Origin: Schistocephalus solidus
Lineage: Eukaryota; Platyhelminthes; Cestoda; Diphyllobothriidea; Diphyllobothriidae
NCBI GenBank assembly: GCA_017591395.1
Contig: WEDG01000815.1
Coordinates: 1-64,000 of the forward strand
Reading direction: 5' to 3'
DNA length: 64,000 nucleotides
The position numbers and the translations under genes were made by a program. Numbering within the stretch: position 1 is the stretch's first letter; each line of letters begins with the position of its first letter. Below are positions 47,372-59,900 of this stretch, piece after piece. The notes below the pieces were generated by a model, which was not told the DNA's origin, ran no database searches, and saw only the letters and a program-made list of their open reading frames with translations.

Positions 47372-50300
47372 TTGGAATATTGCGGAACTCTCATAAACAT
47401 ATTTTTTTTTCAGCCGGACTACTCTCCAGCAGAACGTCTGAAACGCCGCGAATTAGTGATAGAAATGAAGAGGAGACTTGCAGCTGGAGAGAGCAATCTG
47501 TTGATTTACAGGGAACGCGTGATGCAGAGAAACGCAACATTGCTTTGGAACCAGCCCATGCTCATGATGGCATCGGCAAATTAGCATTGGCAAACTCGAG
47601 ACAAACGGAATTTGGCTCTGCTGACTGCTGCACACTGAAATTTCTGTATACCAACGCCCAAAGTCATTTTTCGAAACTCGACGAACTGAGAATTCAGGTA
47701 GCCGTTCTGTCTTCCGATATTATAGCAATCACAGAAACATGGCTGTCACAGAACATCAGTGATTGCGAAGTAGCCTTATCCGGGTACCAGCTGTTCAGGA
47801 GAGACCGCACCCAACGCCAGAATGGAGGAGTTGCGATGTATGTTAAAAGCAATTTCCCAGTGTGTGAAATGACGGAGAAGATAAGCAATGGTATTGAGGC
47901 TATTTGGCTGAAAATAAAGACGTTTGGGATCGCAGTCCCTTGAAGTCATGACTCTCTACCGACCACCGGGGACAGACACTGACGCTGATACTTGTTTGTT
48001 GGAGAACATAAAGGAGATTAGCAGTCGACCTGATGTTGTTCTCATGGGTGACTTCAATGCACCCAGCATTCGATGGAACAATCTACAGGCACAGAGCTCA
48101 AAGTTTTCCTTCGATCATCGTCTGCTAAAGACAACACTTGAAGCTCTTTTCACCCAACGTGTATTTGTTCCAACGAGAGCGCGTGGAGGACATCAGGCTA
48201 GTTGTTTAGATCTCGTCTTTACTAAAGATCCTGACAGTATAGACGAGGTACACTGCCTACCTCCACTTGGTCGAAGTGATCATGCAGTACTTTCATGGGA
48301 GTATGGTTTATATTCTGTGCCATCTGCAATCAATGAAACCAGGCCGAATCTATGGCGAGGAGACTTTTGCAAGATGAGAGCTGAGGCATCACGAATAGAC
48401 TGGGATCTTCTCTTCTCCGGGAATGTCACTGAGGACTGGAATTTATTTAAGGAGTATTTGTTGAATCTAATAAAATGCCATTGTCCGCCATCAAAATTTA
48501 GGATATCTAACAGACCACAGTGGTTAACAAGGGATCTAAAAAGAGAGATTAACAGGAAAGGAAGGCTTTGGAAGAAATTTTGCCGATCCAATGAAAATTT
48601 AGCCTTGCAAGCATACAAAACTCAAAGGAACAAGGTTAAAAGCTTGATCTTCCAAAGCCGACGGGATTACGAGAGGGATTTGCTCCAGAGAGCATTTCAC
48701 AATCCCAAATTACTCTACAGCTATGTAAGAAAAACCACACGTAACAGGAACCCGATTTCCTGTTATGAGAAACGATGACGGTTTCGAGATATCAGAAAAT
48801 AAAAACAAAGCTGAACACTTTTCCCAGTTCTTTCAGTCGGTTTTCACTAGAGAAGCTGTTTTTATTCCATCAAGTTACGAGACTACAGGAGTGCCACTTA
48901 TTCAGGATATGCTCTTTCAAGAAGCGGCGGTCTTTGAAGAACTAAAAAGTCTGAAGGCATGCAAATCCCCTGGCCCCGACGAGCTTCCAGCAAAGCTACT
49001 CCTCGAACTTGCTCGAGAGCTGGCGAAACCGCTATCGTTGCTGTGCCAGAAATCGTTCGATACGGGAATTCTTCCTACCGACTGGAAAACAGCCCACATC
49101 GCACCGCTTCACAAAAGTGGTAGTCGTGTATTTGCTACAAATTACAGGCCTGTCAGCCTGACCTCAATCTGTTGCAAGGTTATGGAGAAGGTTGGCAAAA
49201 AGGAATTGATGATTTATTTAGAAACCCGTAACCTCTTATCGACTGCACAATACGGCTTTCGTAGGGGAAGATCGTGTGTTACGAACTAACTTTATACGAT
49301 GCAAAGCTGGACAAAGCACTCAATGCAAAAGACACTGTGCATGTGGCCTACATTGATTTCCAGAAGGCCTTCGATAGTGTTCCACACCAGCGTCTCCTTC
49401 ACAAGTTGAGAATGTTCGGTATTGGCGGCAAACTTCTTACGTGGATCAAGAATTTTCTCGTCGGTCGTTCCCAAGTGGTCTGCGTAGGCGGATCGCGATC
49501 AAAGCGCACGGTCATCGAGAGTGGAGTCCCACAAGGTTCAGTCCTCGGACCGATCCTATTTCTCTTGTTCATTAAGGATTGTGTACAGGAATTGGACTGT
49601 AACTTTGCTATGTTTGCGGACGATATAAAAATCTGGAAAGTTATCCACAATGCTGCTGATGCAGAAAATTTCCAAGAAAATCTTCGTCGATTGGACGAGT
49701 GGTCCCGCAAATGGCTCTTGTCCTTCAACTCAAACAAATGCACCCTGCTACGTCTGGGAAATCGAAATAAGGTCACTGATATGCGACCCTACTATTTGAA
49801 CGGTTTGCCACTCCGAGAAGCACACACAGAAGGATCTTGGAGTTTGGATGAAAGACAACCTAAGCCTTCTACGCAATGTTCCAAGGCAGCTAAATCCGCC
49901 AATTCAATACTGTACGCTATCAAGCGGGCATTTAAAGTTTTCGATGAAGACTGCTTTTCTAAAGTCTTTGGTACGTTTGTAAGGCCACATCTTGAATATG
50001 CGATCCAAGCCTGGCGACCGTGGACCCAACAGGACTACAACATGCTCGAAAGGGTGCAGCGGCGAGCCACAAAATTAGTAAGAGGTCAAGCTGAACTGCC
50101 ATATGAGATTCGTCTAAATAACCTAAAGCTCTATCCTCTGAGTTATAGGCAGTTGCGCGGAGACTTGATACAAACCTTCCGTATCGTGCGTGGCATGGAT
50201 TGCGCCCTCCTATGTGATGACTTTTTCCAACTTGCCACTACGAAAAATCTCCGAGGTCATCCATTCAAACTAAGTGTGCCCCAAGTAAGATTGGATGTGA

Positions 50301-50590
50301 GTAAGTATTTTTTCACCAACCGTGTCGTGGAACCGTGGAATAACCTACCTGAGGCGATTTTTATGTCCCAGTCTGTGTATACATTCAAACATCGGCTTGA
50401 CATACATATGTTACAGTACCACGAAGACTATGTGACAACTTAACCTTAACAATATCAGTGTACCACGTAAACCTGCCTGCATTCACTTGCTGCTACTTCT
50501 TTAATTTGCTTCTCATTCTTGCTACTTTTATGTAGCAAATAGGGATTTCAAAGGCGTAAGCCTATTTTCCTCAAATTCACTGAACTGAAA
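47372..50590 (+). mobile_element. LINE family 1b, copy B, longest intact RT of the window
   Basis: The plus strand starts in the last ORF1 codons (QPDYSPAERLKRRELVIEMK, 47414-47473, the C-terminal ORF1 motif), carries all of ORF2 and ends after a 3' UTR with a GNRA-loop hairpin (AGGC-GTAA-GCCT, 50552-50563). It then has CTCAAATTCACTGAACTG and a short A run. It is 5'-truncated inside ORF1. No target-site duplication was noticed. Confidence 0.88.
47600..50443 (+). pseudogene. LINE family 1b ORF2: endonuclease and reverse transcriptase with frameshifts
   Basis: Four overlapping frames together cover one ~940-aa ORF2. The first (to 47943) has FLYTNAQSHFSKLDELRIQV, AITETWLSQ and GYQLFRRDRTQRQNGGVAMY. 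The second (47924-48778) has LYRPPGTD, MGDFNAPSIRWNN, GRSDHAVL and WLTRDLKREINRKGRLWKK. The third (48765-49289) has CKSPGPDELPAKLLLELA, NYRPVSLTSICCKVME and QYGFRRGRSCVTN. The fourth (49274-50443) has YIDFQKAFDSVPHQRLLHKL, SGVPQGSVLGPILFLLF, MFADDIKIWK (FADD 49613-49624) and a full C-terminal region to a TAA stop. Catalytic residues are intact in both domains, but three frame changes and one hidden double shift (49830-49862) make it inactive. Confidence 0.88.
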
Positions 50591-51764
50591 AAAAGGTGTG
50601 GTGCCCCAGGATGACGAAAGCTTACACTCTGTCGGCGAAAGACAGGCGGAGAATGAAGAATCTAGTCATTGGATTGGAATACCTACTCTATGAGGGCCAA
50701 CTAGAAAGACTTGAAAGTTTTCCTTACTCTTATAGACAAAGTTGTGAAGGTTAAGGTCAAGGCCCACAGCTCGTTTTTAAAAGCTAAGAAAAAATTCTTA
50801 TTTGATCTGAATTTCCTCATCCCCAGCTTAAATTATTTAACGCTTTTTGGATCAAACTTTGCATTTTGAACACTATATCACCTGCTTATACCTGTGGTAC
50901 TAGTCCTCTCCAACAGGCATTAATGCTTAGTGTCAACGTTTTTCACACGACATAGCCTCATTATTAGTCAGGTGGATCTATTATACTATGAAGTTTTTTC
51001 AAGCATGTATATAAATCCTTAGTTGAAATTGTGCAAGGACATTTGATTTCGAACAATAAATTGTCTGCGGTAACAGCTGTTATTTTTGACGTACCAATTT
51101 TCAGGAACTCTATATTACAGAGTTCACCCTGTGAATATTGATTGTTAGTGTCATTTGTTGCAGTGTAATTTTTTTAACCAAAACATTTTCCATTTTCTTT
51201 TTTTGTTAAAGATATATCCCAATTTTCAAAAATAAGTGTAAGATATTACATAAAACGAATTGTTAAGGACTACAAAACATTCCTTTGGCATTTTTTTTGA
51301 AAAACGTTTTCCGCGAGCACCGACCTTGTCTGCTTGGAATCATCATTTGTCAATTCTACTTTTGAGTTTTGATAATTTTTGCCTGCTGATTGCACAATTA
51401 AATTCCGAAGTTCGCATTTTTTGCATCCTAACGTCCTCAAACGGTGTATATTTTAACAACCATAAAATAATGGCTAAAATTCGATCGCAAGATCTGCTAG
51501 ATTGTCGCAGAAAATCATTTGCCTGATTTTTCCAAAGCTTAAACAAATAAAAGCCTCCACCAATGAAAAACGAAAACAAAAATCGCAGCTCATCTCAAGA
51601 TTTCAGCAGATGAACCGAAGTCATGCTTGGTTGCATCTAGTAGTCATAGAAGTGCTATGTGCATGCAACCCGTTGTCAAAGCTAAGCAGCTTGATCTGTT
51701 TGCTTATCAAAAATTTTAATGAATTAATGTTAAAGTTTGGATCAGATTTTTATATACTGGGAAC
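50591..51764. other. Unassigned AT-rich region
   Basis: No supported gene. The open frames at 51260-51526 (plus) and 51343-51579 (minus) overlap on opposite strands and show no motif or splice context. Confidence 0.3.
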
Positions 51765-52530
51765 TTCTTCACAGTGTTTTAAGGCAGCTAAACGCGCGAC
51801 TCAAGTTTTATTTGCGCTAAGACGTGGATTTGTGCAGATTAATAAGGAACTCTTCCGAAAAACCTACGGGGCGTTTCTTCGATCTCAATTGGAATGTGCC
51901 GTGCAGGCCTGGCGTCCGTGGCTTAAGAAGGATTATCTACAGCTGGACCGAGTGCAGGCAAGGGCTACGAAGATAGTCGAAAATCTAAGTCATCTGCCTT
52001 ACGAAGCCAGACTAGCTGAACGTGATTTGTTTCCTCTCAATTACAGGAAACTACGCGGTGATCTCATCCAAACATTCCGGATTGCCAGAGGTCACGAGTG
52101 TGCCTTAGAATTTGGTGAATTCTTCGAATTAGCTGGACGGAACATCAACAGGGCTATCCCTTTAAACTGCAGAGGAAGTTAGTCCACATGGATGACCATC
52201 GGAATGCCTTTTCTTGGAGGGTCGTTGGAGCATGGAACGGACTCCCTGACGAGGTGGTTCTTTTATAAAATTTTGACACATTCAAAAGCAAACTAGATAC
52301 CATTTGCTGAAAAACTACTGTACCTATAATGAAGATTGTGTCAGCAGCGGCAGCTTGTGCCATGCCTACACATATCGATGACGCAACATTTTCATCTGTC
52401 AGATGTATAACTGTAAACATTTTTTTTGCCTGTGAATTGGGAGCTCAAGAGCGAAAGCCTACTTCCCTTAATAAAGTGACTTATAGTGACTTATTCGACG
52501 GTGAAATGTCTGCAATTCTCTCTCAAGAAT
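51765..52530 (+). mobile_element. LINE family 1, 3' fragment H
   Basis: 5'-truncated at SSQCFKAAKRATQVLFALRR. It holds the C-terminal region (TYGAFLRSQLECAVQAWRPW; LPYEARLAERDLFPLNYRKL) to ~52180, in a shifted frame to ~52310, and the 3' UTR. The hairpin region GAGC-GAAA-GCCT (52449-52460) is followed by AATAAAGTGACTTATAGTGACTTATT, two tail units. It is very close to the C/E copy in sequence. Confidence 0.85.
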
Positions 52531-53269
52531 ATAATCGTCTGGACTTTCTTGTCTATTTGTTGCCAGTGAATCATTAGACCAACAGAAAATAAGTTACAAT
52601 TTTCTTTCAAAACATGTTCCCAGAGACAAAGGACCTCTTTTCGTTGCTGTAGACTTTCTTTACTCGTGTGGCTTCAACTAAAAATTAACGGAAACCAAAC
52701 GCCTCTCCTAACGTAGCAAAAATCCACCTATATTAGTAACCTTTTATACACCAATCGAGGTGGACTCCATCTTAGTGCAATGGGGTCACATTTCTCGTTA
52801 TCTTGAAATTGTAAAATAATTCCTTTGTCTGGATCTTACACCGATTGAGCGAAAGAATGTGGCTCCCCTTTCGCAAAGGTCTTCAGCCTCTCATTCTATT
52901 ATCCATAAGTCTGATCATGGCTATAAAAACCCCTACGGGACGGTTCAGCAATCTCCTCTGGTGCCCGGTTCAAAAACCCCAAACTTCACCTCCCACTTTT
53001 CTTCCAATGAACCCATTAACGCCTTCTTCCTCACGATAGGAATTTCAAACTCAGTAGCTATCGACCATGTCGGTGACTTCGTTTTAAGTGCCAAGAGCAA
53101 CTGCTTCTCCGTTTCAAACTAGTTTTCCTTGTGTTCCTACTGTTGACTTAGTCCAAAAAACTGGGTCAAGTCCGCCTCTTTTCCCTTTCCGCGCCATCTA
53201 CTCCGGTCTCAGCTGTTTAACATAATAAGCTTATCAATAGCCCTAACAAGTCTACGTAGGCTTCTTATT
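52531..53269 (+). other. Unassigned region, possible LINE scrap
   Basis: The open frame 52859-53122 contains PLVPGSKTPNFTSHFSSNEP, then INAFFLTIGISNSVA. This faintly resembles the linker just before LINE reverse transcriptases (the NxFFxxxG type). No further RT motif follows, so the call is weak. Confidence 0.2.
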
Positions 53270-56138
53270 CAAGTTTAAGTCACTTTACCTCATTGTATTG
53301 AGGGAATTACGCTTTTACCCTGGAGTTCCCTTTTCACATTCAAAAATGGCAATAGAATAAACGTTAAGAACAATAAATCTGACAAATTTAAATATAAGGT
53401 CATCGATATGTGTGGGCCAGACGTAAGCTGCCACTACTGACACAATCTTCATGTTAGGTACAGTAATTCATCAGCAAATGAGTATCTAGTTTGCATTTAA
53501 ATGTGTCAACAGTTTATGAAAGGTCCACCCCATCAGAGAGTCCGTTCCATGCTCCAACGACCATCTAAGAAAAGACATTCCGATGGACGTCCGTGTGGAT
53601 CAAATTCCTCTGCAGTTTAAAGGGATAACCCCGCAGATGTTCTGTTCCAGCTAATTTGAATAGGTCAGCAAATTCTAGGGCACACTCGCGGCCTCTGACA
53701 ATACGGTAGGTTTGGATGAGTTCACGATACAGTTGCCTGTAATTGAGAGGAAACAAATCAAGTTCAGCCAGCCTGGCTTCGTAAGGCAGATGACTAAAGA
53801 TTCTTGACCATCTTCGTAGCCCTCGCGTGTACTCGTAAGAGCTTCTTAAACCATGGATACCAGGCCTGGACGGCATATTCAACGTGAGATCGAGAAAATG
53901 CCCCGTAGGTTTTTCGGAATATGTCCTTATCAATCTGCACAGATCCAAATCGGGAGCGCAAATAAGACCTTTATATCACGCTTAGCTGCCTTTAAACACT
54001 GTGAAAATAGTTTGAGTGAGGAGTTTATTAAAGCAACGAGCTCCTTTTGTTTTTCAACAATTGAAAGGGCTGCCTACCGAGAAGGTTTTTGTAGAAATCA
54101 TCCTCATTACTGATCCTTCTGGTACGGAGTCTTAAGACCACACACTTCCGAACGTTGAAACTTAAGAACCAACGAGCAGAACATCTGCTGCGATGGTTGA
54201 GACTCTCTTGAAGTGCGTGCCTATCGGCATCAAATATGATAGCCCTCCACAATTTAACGTTGTCTGCAAACAAATGTCATTAATGTAGACTAAGAAGAGT
54301 AACGGCCCCAAGACAGAAACTTTGGGGACACCAATTAGAAACGGAGTAGGTGTTGATTTCGAGATATCGATGCCAACAGTTTGCAATCTTCCTGTAAGAA
54401 AATGTGCGATCACTGTCAGCAGCATTCCTGGTATTCCAATTTCAGATAATTTATGGATTAGACATTTGTGTGGGACACTGTCAAACGCCTTATTTAAATC
54501 AGTATAGATGACGTCAACCCTACCATCTTCGTCCAATGCGCGACTTCACTGCTTTGTAGAGAGCAATAAACTGGAGAGGCAAGATCACTTCTCTCTGAAG
54601 CCCTGCTGGAGTTCTGAGAGTAATCGGTTTTCTTCCAGGATCTTCATGGTCGCCTTCTTAATTATCGTTTCCATTATTTTACAGCAAGTAGAGGTTAGGC
54701 TGATAGGCCGATAATTGTTGTCATTAGATCGAGCCCCACTCTTATATATGGGGTATATAGTTGGTGCCTTATTCAAATGGCATTCTTCTTGATTCAAATG
54801 ACGAATTGAATATTTGCGCTAGTGGTTTGTACAAGTCGCCTGCCAATTATTTCAAGAACTTTACTGGTAAATCGTCCGGACCAGATGACTTTGCTTCTTC
54901 GAGATTTTCCAGTTCTCGCTCTACGAGAGGTTCCGAGAAGAGTATATATTTAAGTACTGGACTGGCGTTCAAAACAGCCCTGTTGACATTGTCAAGCTGA
55001 ATCTCAGTTGCTCTAGTGAATACATAGGCAAAGAACCGACCAAAGCACTCAGCTTTCTCAATATTTTAAATAACTTATACACCATTCCCATCCATAAGTA
55101 CTGTGATTGGGTCCTTGTTTTTAATCGACTATTGACGTACTGGAATAAAACTTTGGGCTTATTTTCAGCTTGCTTGCCAATTCTTGATTCATAGTTTTTA
55201 ATTGCCTGCTGGATCAAATTTTTGACAGAATTTCATTGGCGACGAAATTCATCGAGATGTTCTGCTGACCCTGTTTCCCTGCATACCTTCCATTTTTTAT
55301 TTTTCTTCTTTAACTGCCTGTTAATTTCTCTTGTTAACCAGACAGAGCGACTAGTCTTTTTTGGACATTTACTGGACAAAGACGCTCAATCAGATCAAGT
55401 AAAATCGTCTTAAATGATCGTCATTCATCCTTTGGATTCCCTTTGAGCAAAAAATCTCATTTCACGTACATCCATTTTTTCGTCATCTCGTTAAAATCAG
55501 CCTTCCATATATTTCACTTGCCTTCCGTTCTCTTCTGGCGCTGCGAATAAAGTGAGTAATCCAACAGCACCGTAGTATGGCCACTCTTACCGGGAATTGC
55601 CAAATAATACACTTAATTAATGTTATAGACGTCCTTCGTAAATACTAGGTCCAGGCAATTGAATCTCTGGTTCACTCTCAATCTCGTGGGTAGGTTAAAC
55701 CTCTGTGCCAAAGGTGATTAAAAGTGAGATCCATTAGCTTGCGACCGAAGGAAGTAAGTGCACCGTCAAATATCAGATTTACTTAGTCTACTGTAGGTGC
55801 ATTGAAATCTCCAGCAATAAGCACCTCACGGTGATTTACTACTTCGTTGACAAAGTAAAGGAGTGACTCATCAGCGCACTTGGATTGTTTGGTGGTTTGT
55901 ATATCAGCAAGAATTATAGATTTTGTTAACAGTTATTTTAAATCTTGTTCCAGAGTAATTCATATTTAAGGAAGAGGGCATGCGTTCGTTCGACTGCCCA
56001 TATTCATGTCCTTACGTATTCCACCACTCCACCTCCATGTCTATTTTCATGGTCTTTTCAAAACCGCTGGTATCCGTCTATTCGGCTTTGAGCCACGTTT
56101 CCGTAATGGCAACGACATCGCAGGTTCGATCTAAGACT
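53270..56138 (-). mobile_element. LINE family 1, copy F
   Basis: Minus strand 3' end with a tail (TAAGTCACTT near 53278-53287 on plus; a second unit is decayed) and a degenerate hairpin (53311-53320). It runs through RT and endonuclease to about 56138, where CGGAGGTTCGATCT-like sequence stops and another element begins. This copy is not interrupted at NYRP (54715-54735), so it shows what the split C/E element looked like before insertion. Confidence 0.85.
53565..56120 (-). pseudogene. LINE family 1 ORF2 relic (copy F)
   Basis: Minus strand: endonuclease traces at 55790-56110; linker NYESRIGKQAENKPKVLFQY at 54969-55217; RT start IYKSGARSNDNNYRPISLTS; LLSELQQGF; YTDLNKAFDSVPHKCLIHKL. The catalytic box is mutated to FADN (54259-54270), so Asp is replaced by Asn and the enzyme would be dead even without its many frameshifts. 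The C-terminal region is at 53565-53948 (LPYEARLAELDLFPLNYRQL). Confidence 0.82.
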
Positions 56139-56545
56139 AAAAATAAATAAATAACTTCTATATTTAAGGCACAGAGGGCCCCATCATTACAAACTTGGTA
56201 TCGTGGTTTAAATTAATACAAATTGGATAATTGCTGCACTATGCGAACCGCCATATGAACAGCAGAAATGCGTAGTATGATAAGCATATCCAATTCAGAA
56301 CGATTCGCCATTTTTGAAACAATAGACAACAATCTTTGGAATAAACGATGCACTAGGAAAGAAACAGTGTAAAAACTCCTACGGTTAAATCGGGGACGGA
56401 GTTTGACAAACCGTCAATTTAAAAAGAGGAACAAGGAGAAAAAACTGCTTCTCTAAAAAATCAATAGCTTAAGTTGATGGGATAGTACTGTGATGTTGCT
56501 TACAACGTACGAGGGTTCGGAAGGCTCCTTGTCGGGTAAGAGATA
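56139..56545 (-). mobile_element. 3' fragment of a family 2-related LINE (minus)
   Basis: On the minus strand it carries GCAGTTTTTTCTCCTTGTTCC and, ~50 nt on, CGTAGGAGTTTTTACACTG (arms CTCCT/AGGAG: 56435-56439 with 56376-56380 in plus coordinates), the same hairpin plan as families 2 and 3. Its tail AAGTTATTTATTTATTTTT touches copy F at 56138. The rest is too diverged to place in family 2. Confidence 0.55.
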
Positions 56546-56934
56546 ATATAACAGTCAGAGCTACTGTTTATAACCACCATGGAGGTGAGAGAGGAGGAAC
56601 TCATCGTAGACAACACGGTTGAAACGAAGAAGGGAAAGTAGAGGTCACGAGATCATAACCGAGATGCGACCTATTTGACTGCATAGTCCACCAACAAAGA
56701 GACGAAAACATCAGAACCCGCCACGACCCCTTTCTTTCCCACGCCAAAATATAGCCTTCCCATTCCATGGTTTTCATCCAAATATGCCGTTGTACAATAA
56801 TCTCAGTTCGTTTAACAGTTACATTTCGCCAAAATGTAAACCAGATTAATTTTCTTTCCCACCTTTCGTTTCTTCTTTCCAGTTTTCTTCTCCGCCACCT
56901 AATGTTCCTTTTTTATAAATACTGATGAGCGTAA

Positions 56935-59900
56935 CCTGCAGCTCAGGAATACGCTCAGCTTAGTTTCACTCAATGCGAGATCAGTTGTAAATAAGATGGC
57001 TGAGCTCAGAACAGTAGCCTTTCAGCTTGATCCAGATGTGCTGTGCATCACTGCGTCCTGGGCTCACTCTCTTATTTCTAACTCGACGCTTGCTATAGAT
57101 AATTTCAATTTGTACCGACAAGACCACGCTGAAAAACGTGGCTGTGGTTGCCTCCTTTATATTAAATCATCCTTTCTATATTTCACTTTTCAGCTGAGCA
57201 TTTCGTCCATTTTCTGGAAATGTATGCTTTGCTTCAGTCATCCTCCCGCACAATAAAAAAAGCGGTAATTGGCTGTGTCTATAATCCCCCGTGTTATTCT
57301 GTCAATGAAAGCGAGCTCTGTGAACTATTGAAAAATGTTTCAGAGACTCAATTTGATGTCAAAATAATCGCAGGCGATTTTAATCTGCCAGATTTTGACT
57401 GGCAGGCAAATTCCTCTCCACCAAAACATCAGAAATTGGTCGATACTATTAACTTTCAAACATGTCCCAACTGGTCAGATCAGTTACTAGAAATGACAAA
57501 CATTTTAAGATTTAATTTTTTACGAATGATGTCCACCCTCTCTTTATGAATTTCCATCGTGATCTATTCACAAGTGATCACGCAATAATTCACTGTTGTT
57601 ATCCAGTCTCTTTTCTTACGAAGCCTGATGTTAAATGCAATATTCGCGACTTTTCTAACACAAACCATGAATTAATAAATAATTTCGTAAGCACTCTAGA
57701 TTGTCATAGCATTTTTTCAATCAACGGTCCAAACTTCTTCCGTGAGCTATTGCAGAGCCTCACAGAAAAAATCCAGGCTTTTACCCCGTTTAAGATTTTT
57801 AATTCAAATACAGCTTCTTCTACCGTCCCACATTTCCTTCAAAACAGACTTAAAAAATGACGAAAGCAACTTAAAGATCCATCTAAAAGCTCTTTGTTAG
57901 TTCACTTAGGGATTGCACAAATATTTGAATTAGTGTCGAAAATAAGGCTCGCGCGAGATAAGCTAATAGGGTCTCGGGCACTAAGTGATTCCAATTCATC
58001 CAAATCAGTTGCTCAAATCTACCATGTTCAGTCATCGGCTCAGCGTCTCAATGTAACTCTACCTTTACTTGACTGTAAAAAATTTATTTACAGAGGATTT
58101 GGGCAAAGCAGAATTGTTTAATTCATTTTTGCCAACCACTTTACCCTTGAAACTAGCCTCAATCCCTAGATTCCTCTGATTTTAAATTCAAATTCACTTC
58201 TAAAAACCCATTAATTTATCGCCTGCAAGTATTTAAAAAGGAATACCTCGCCTAAAAAATTCATATTCGGTTGGAACTGATAACATTCCAAACTCACTAA
58301 TTAAACAGTTAAAGGATTTTCCACCTTTACTAAGCAGGTTATTCTCAGTATTTCTCGAAAATGGTTTCTTCCCCGATTATTATAAAACTTCTATTATAAT
58401 ACAGTTTTTAACGCTGGTTACCGCTCTGACATTCATAACTATCGCGGTGTTCATAAAACGCCCTCTCTTACTAAACTCTTCGAAAAACTAATTGCAAAAC
58501 AAATCACGGATTTTTGCATAAGCAATCAAATTATCAACTTTTCCTAACACGGCTTTTTACCGGACCGCTCTTGTGAAACCTGCCACATGTCTTTTCTTAA
58601 TCTACTAAACTCTCTTCGTAATGATCATCTATCTGTAGTAGTTAGCTATTTTTATCTTAGTAAGGCATTCGATAAGGTGCCTCATAGACGACTTCGAGCT
58701 AAACTAGAAGCTAAAGGATTTCGGAGTCCTCTACTGACTTTATTAAGTCATACTTAAATGATTGAAAACAAAAGGTTTTAGTAGGGTCCTCATACTCAAG
58801 TGCTACCCCGATTGTCAGTGGTGTCCTTCAAGGTACCATATTAGGTCCTTTGTTGTTCTTACTGTATATAAATGATATTTCATCGATAGTTAAACATTAT
58901 CAATAATTTATTTATGCTGATGACCCTCAAATGCCTGTATTCCTTCTCTAACTCTACGACCGATGTTAGACGCTCTTTCGGCGTGGAACTCCACGTAGCT
59001 AATGGAGTTCTCACCTACTAAGATTCGCTACATGAGTTTTGGGCCGGTAAGGCTGCCACAACCGCTTATTTTTGAAGGTTGCCCTATGATGGAATGTTCC
59101 TCCATAAATTAGATTTTTCGCCTCATGCCGATAGAATTACGGCCAAAGCTGCTCAGATTTGCGGCTTTATTTCTTATAATTTCTACCTTCCTGAAATTAA
59201 ATTAAGACTTTATCGTATGTTTGTACTTCCCATTCTTGAATTTTGCTGTCCTTTCTTCGGTTTAATGACCGAATCTAGCCGTTCAAAAATTGAAAATGTC
59301 CAAAGACATTTGACAAAAAAACTTCTGTTTCCGACTCTTTCAACTACTTCCTGCTCAACAAGATGCCAGCTAACGAAGCTAAAATTTATTTGGGTCAGGA
59401 GACTGGAAGCAGGCATTTTGTCTCCTTTTCCGACTAAATAATATTTCCACTCTCCCCAAGCTTTCTGTAATTACCCCCGTTAGTCTTCCTTATAACCTAA
59501 AAAATTCTGCACGAAGTATACCTCCCCCTGCATCCTCCACGTGTAAACGCTCTCCTTTCTTTGCTTCTAGGTATAGTTTTCTTTGGAATAACTTACCAAT
59601 TGAAATTAGGTCATTTACTAGTCTATCTACATTCAAGCGAAGACTGCACATTTAGCTTAACACTGATTATATTAACCTTTAATTTTCCTCATCTTTTCCC
59701 AGTTGCTTTCCCCATGACTCGGTGAAAGGACCATCGGGAATTTAAGTGACCCTCTTGAAACTATATTTTCGCTACCTCGAGTCGCCCATGAACTATGATG
59801 TCTCCTTATATCACCAGTCATCTAAACGACAAAGTCATTTGGACGTACACATTCGGTTGTCGACAGGATACTAACCATCATCAGAATTCAATTCTGGATC

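Noticed and set aside
47395..47412. T-rich run plus CAG as a splice acceptor before copy B
   Set aside because: The same T run occurs in frame in the ORF1 of copy C/E (codons for Phe), so it is part of the LINE coding sequence.
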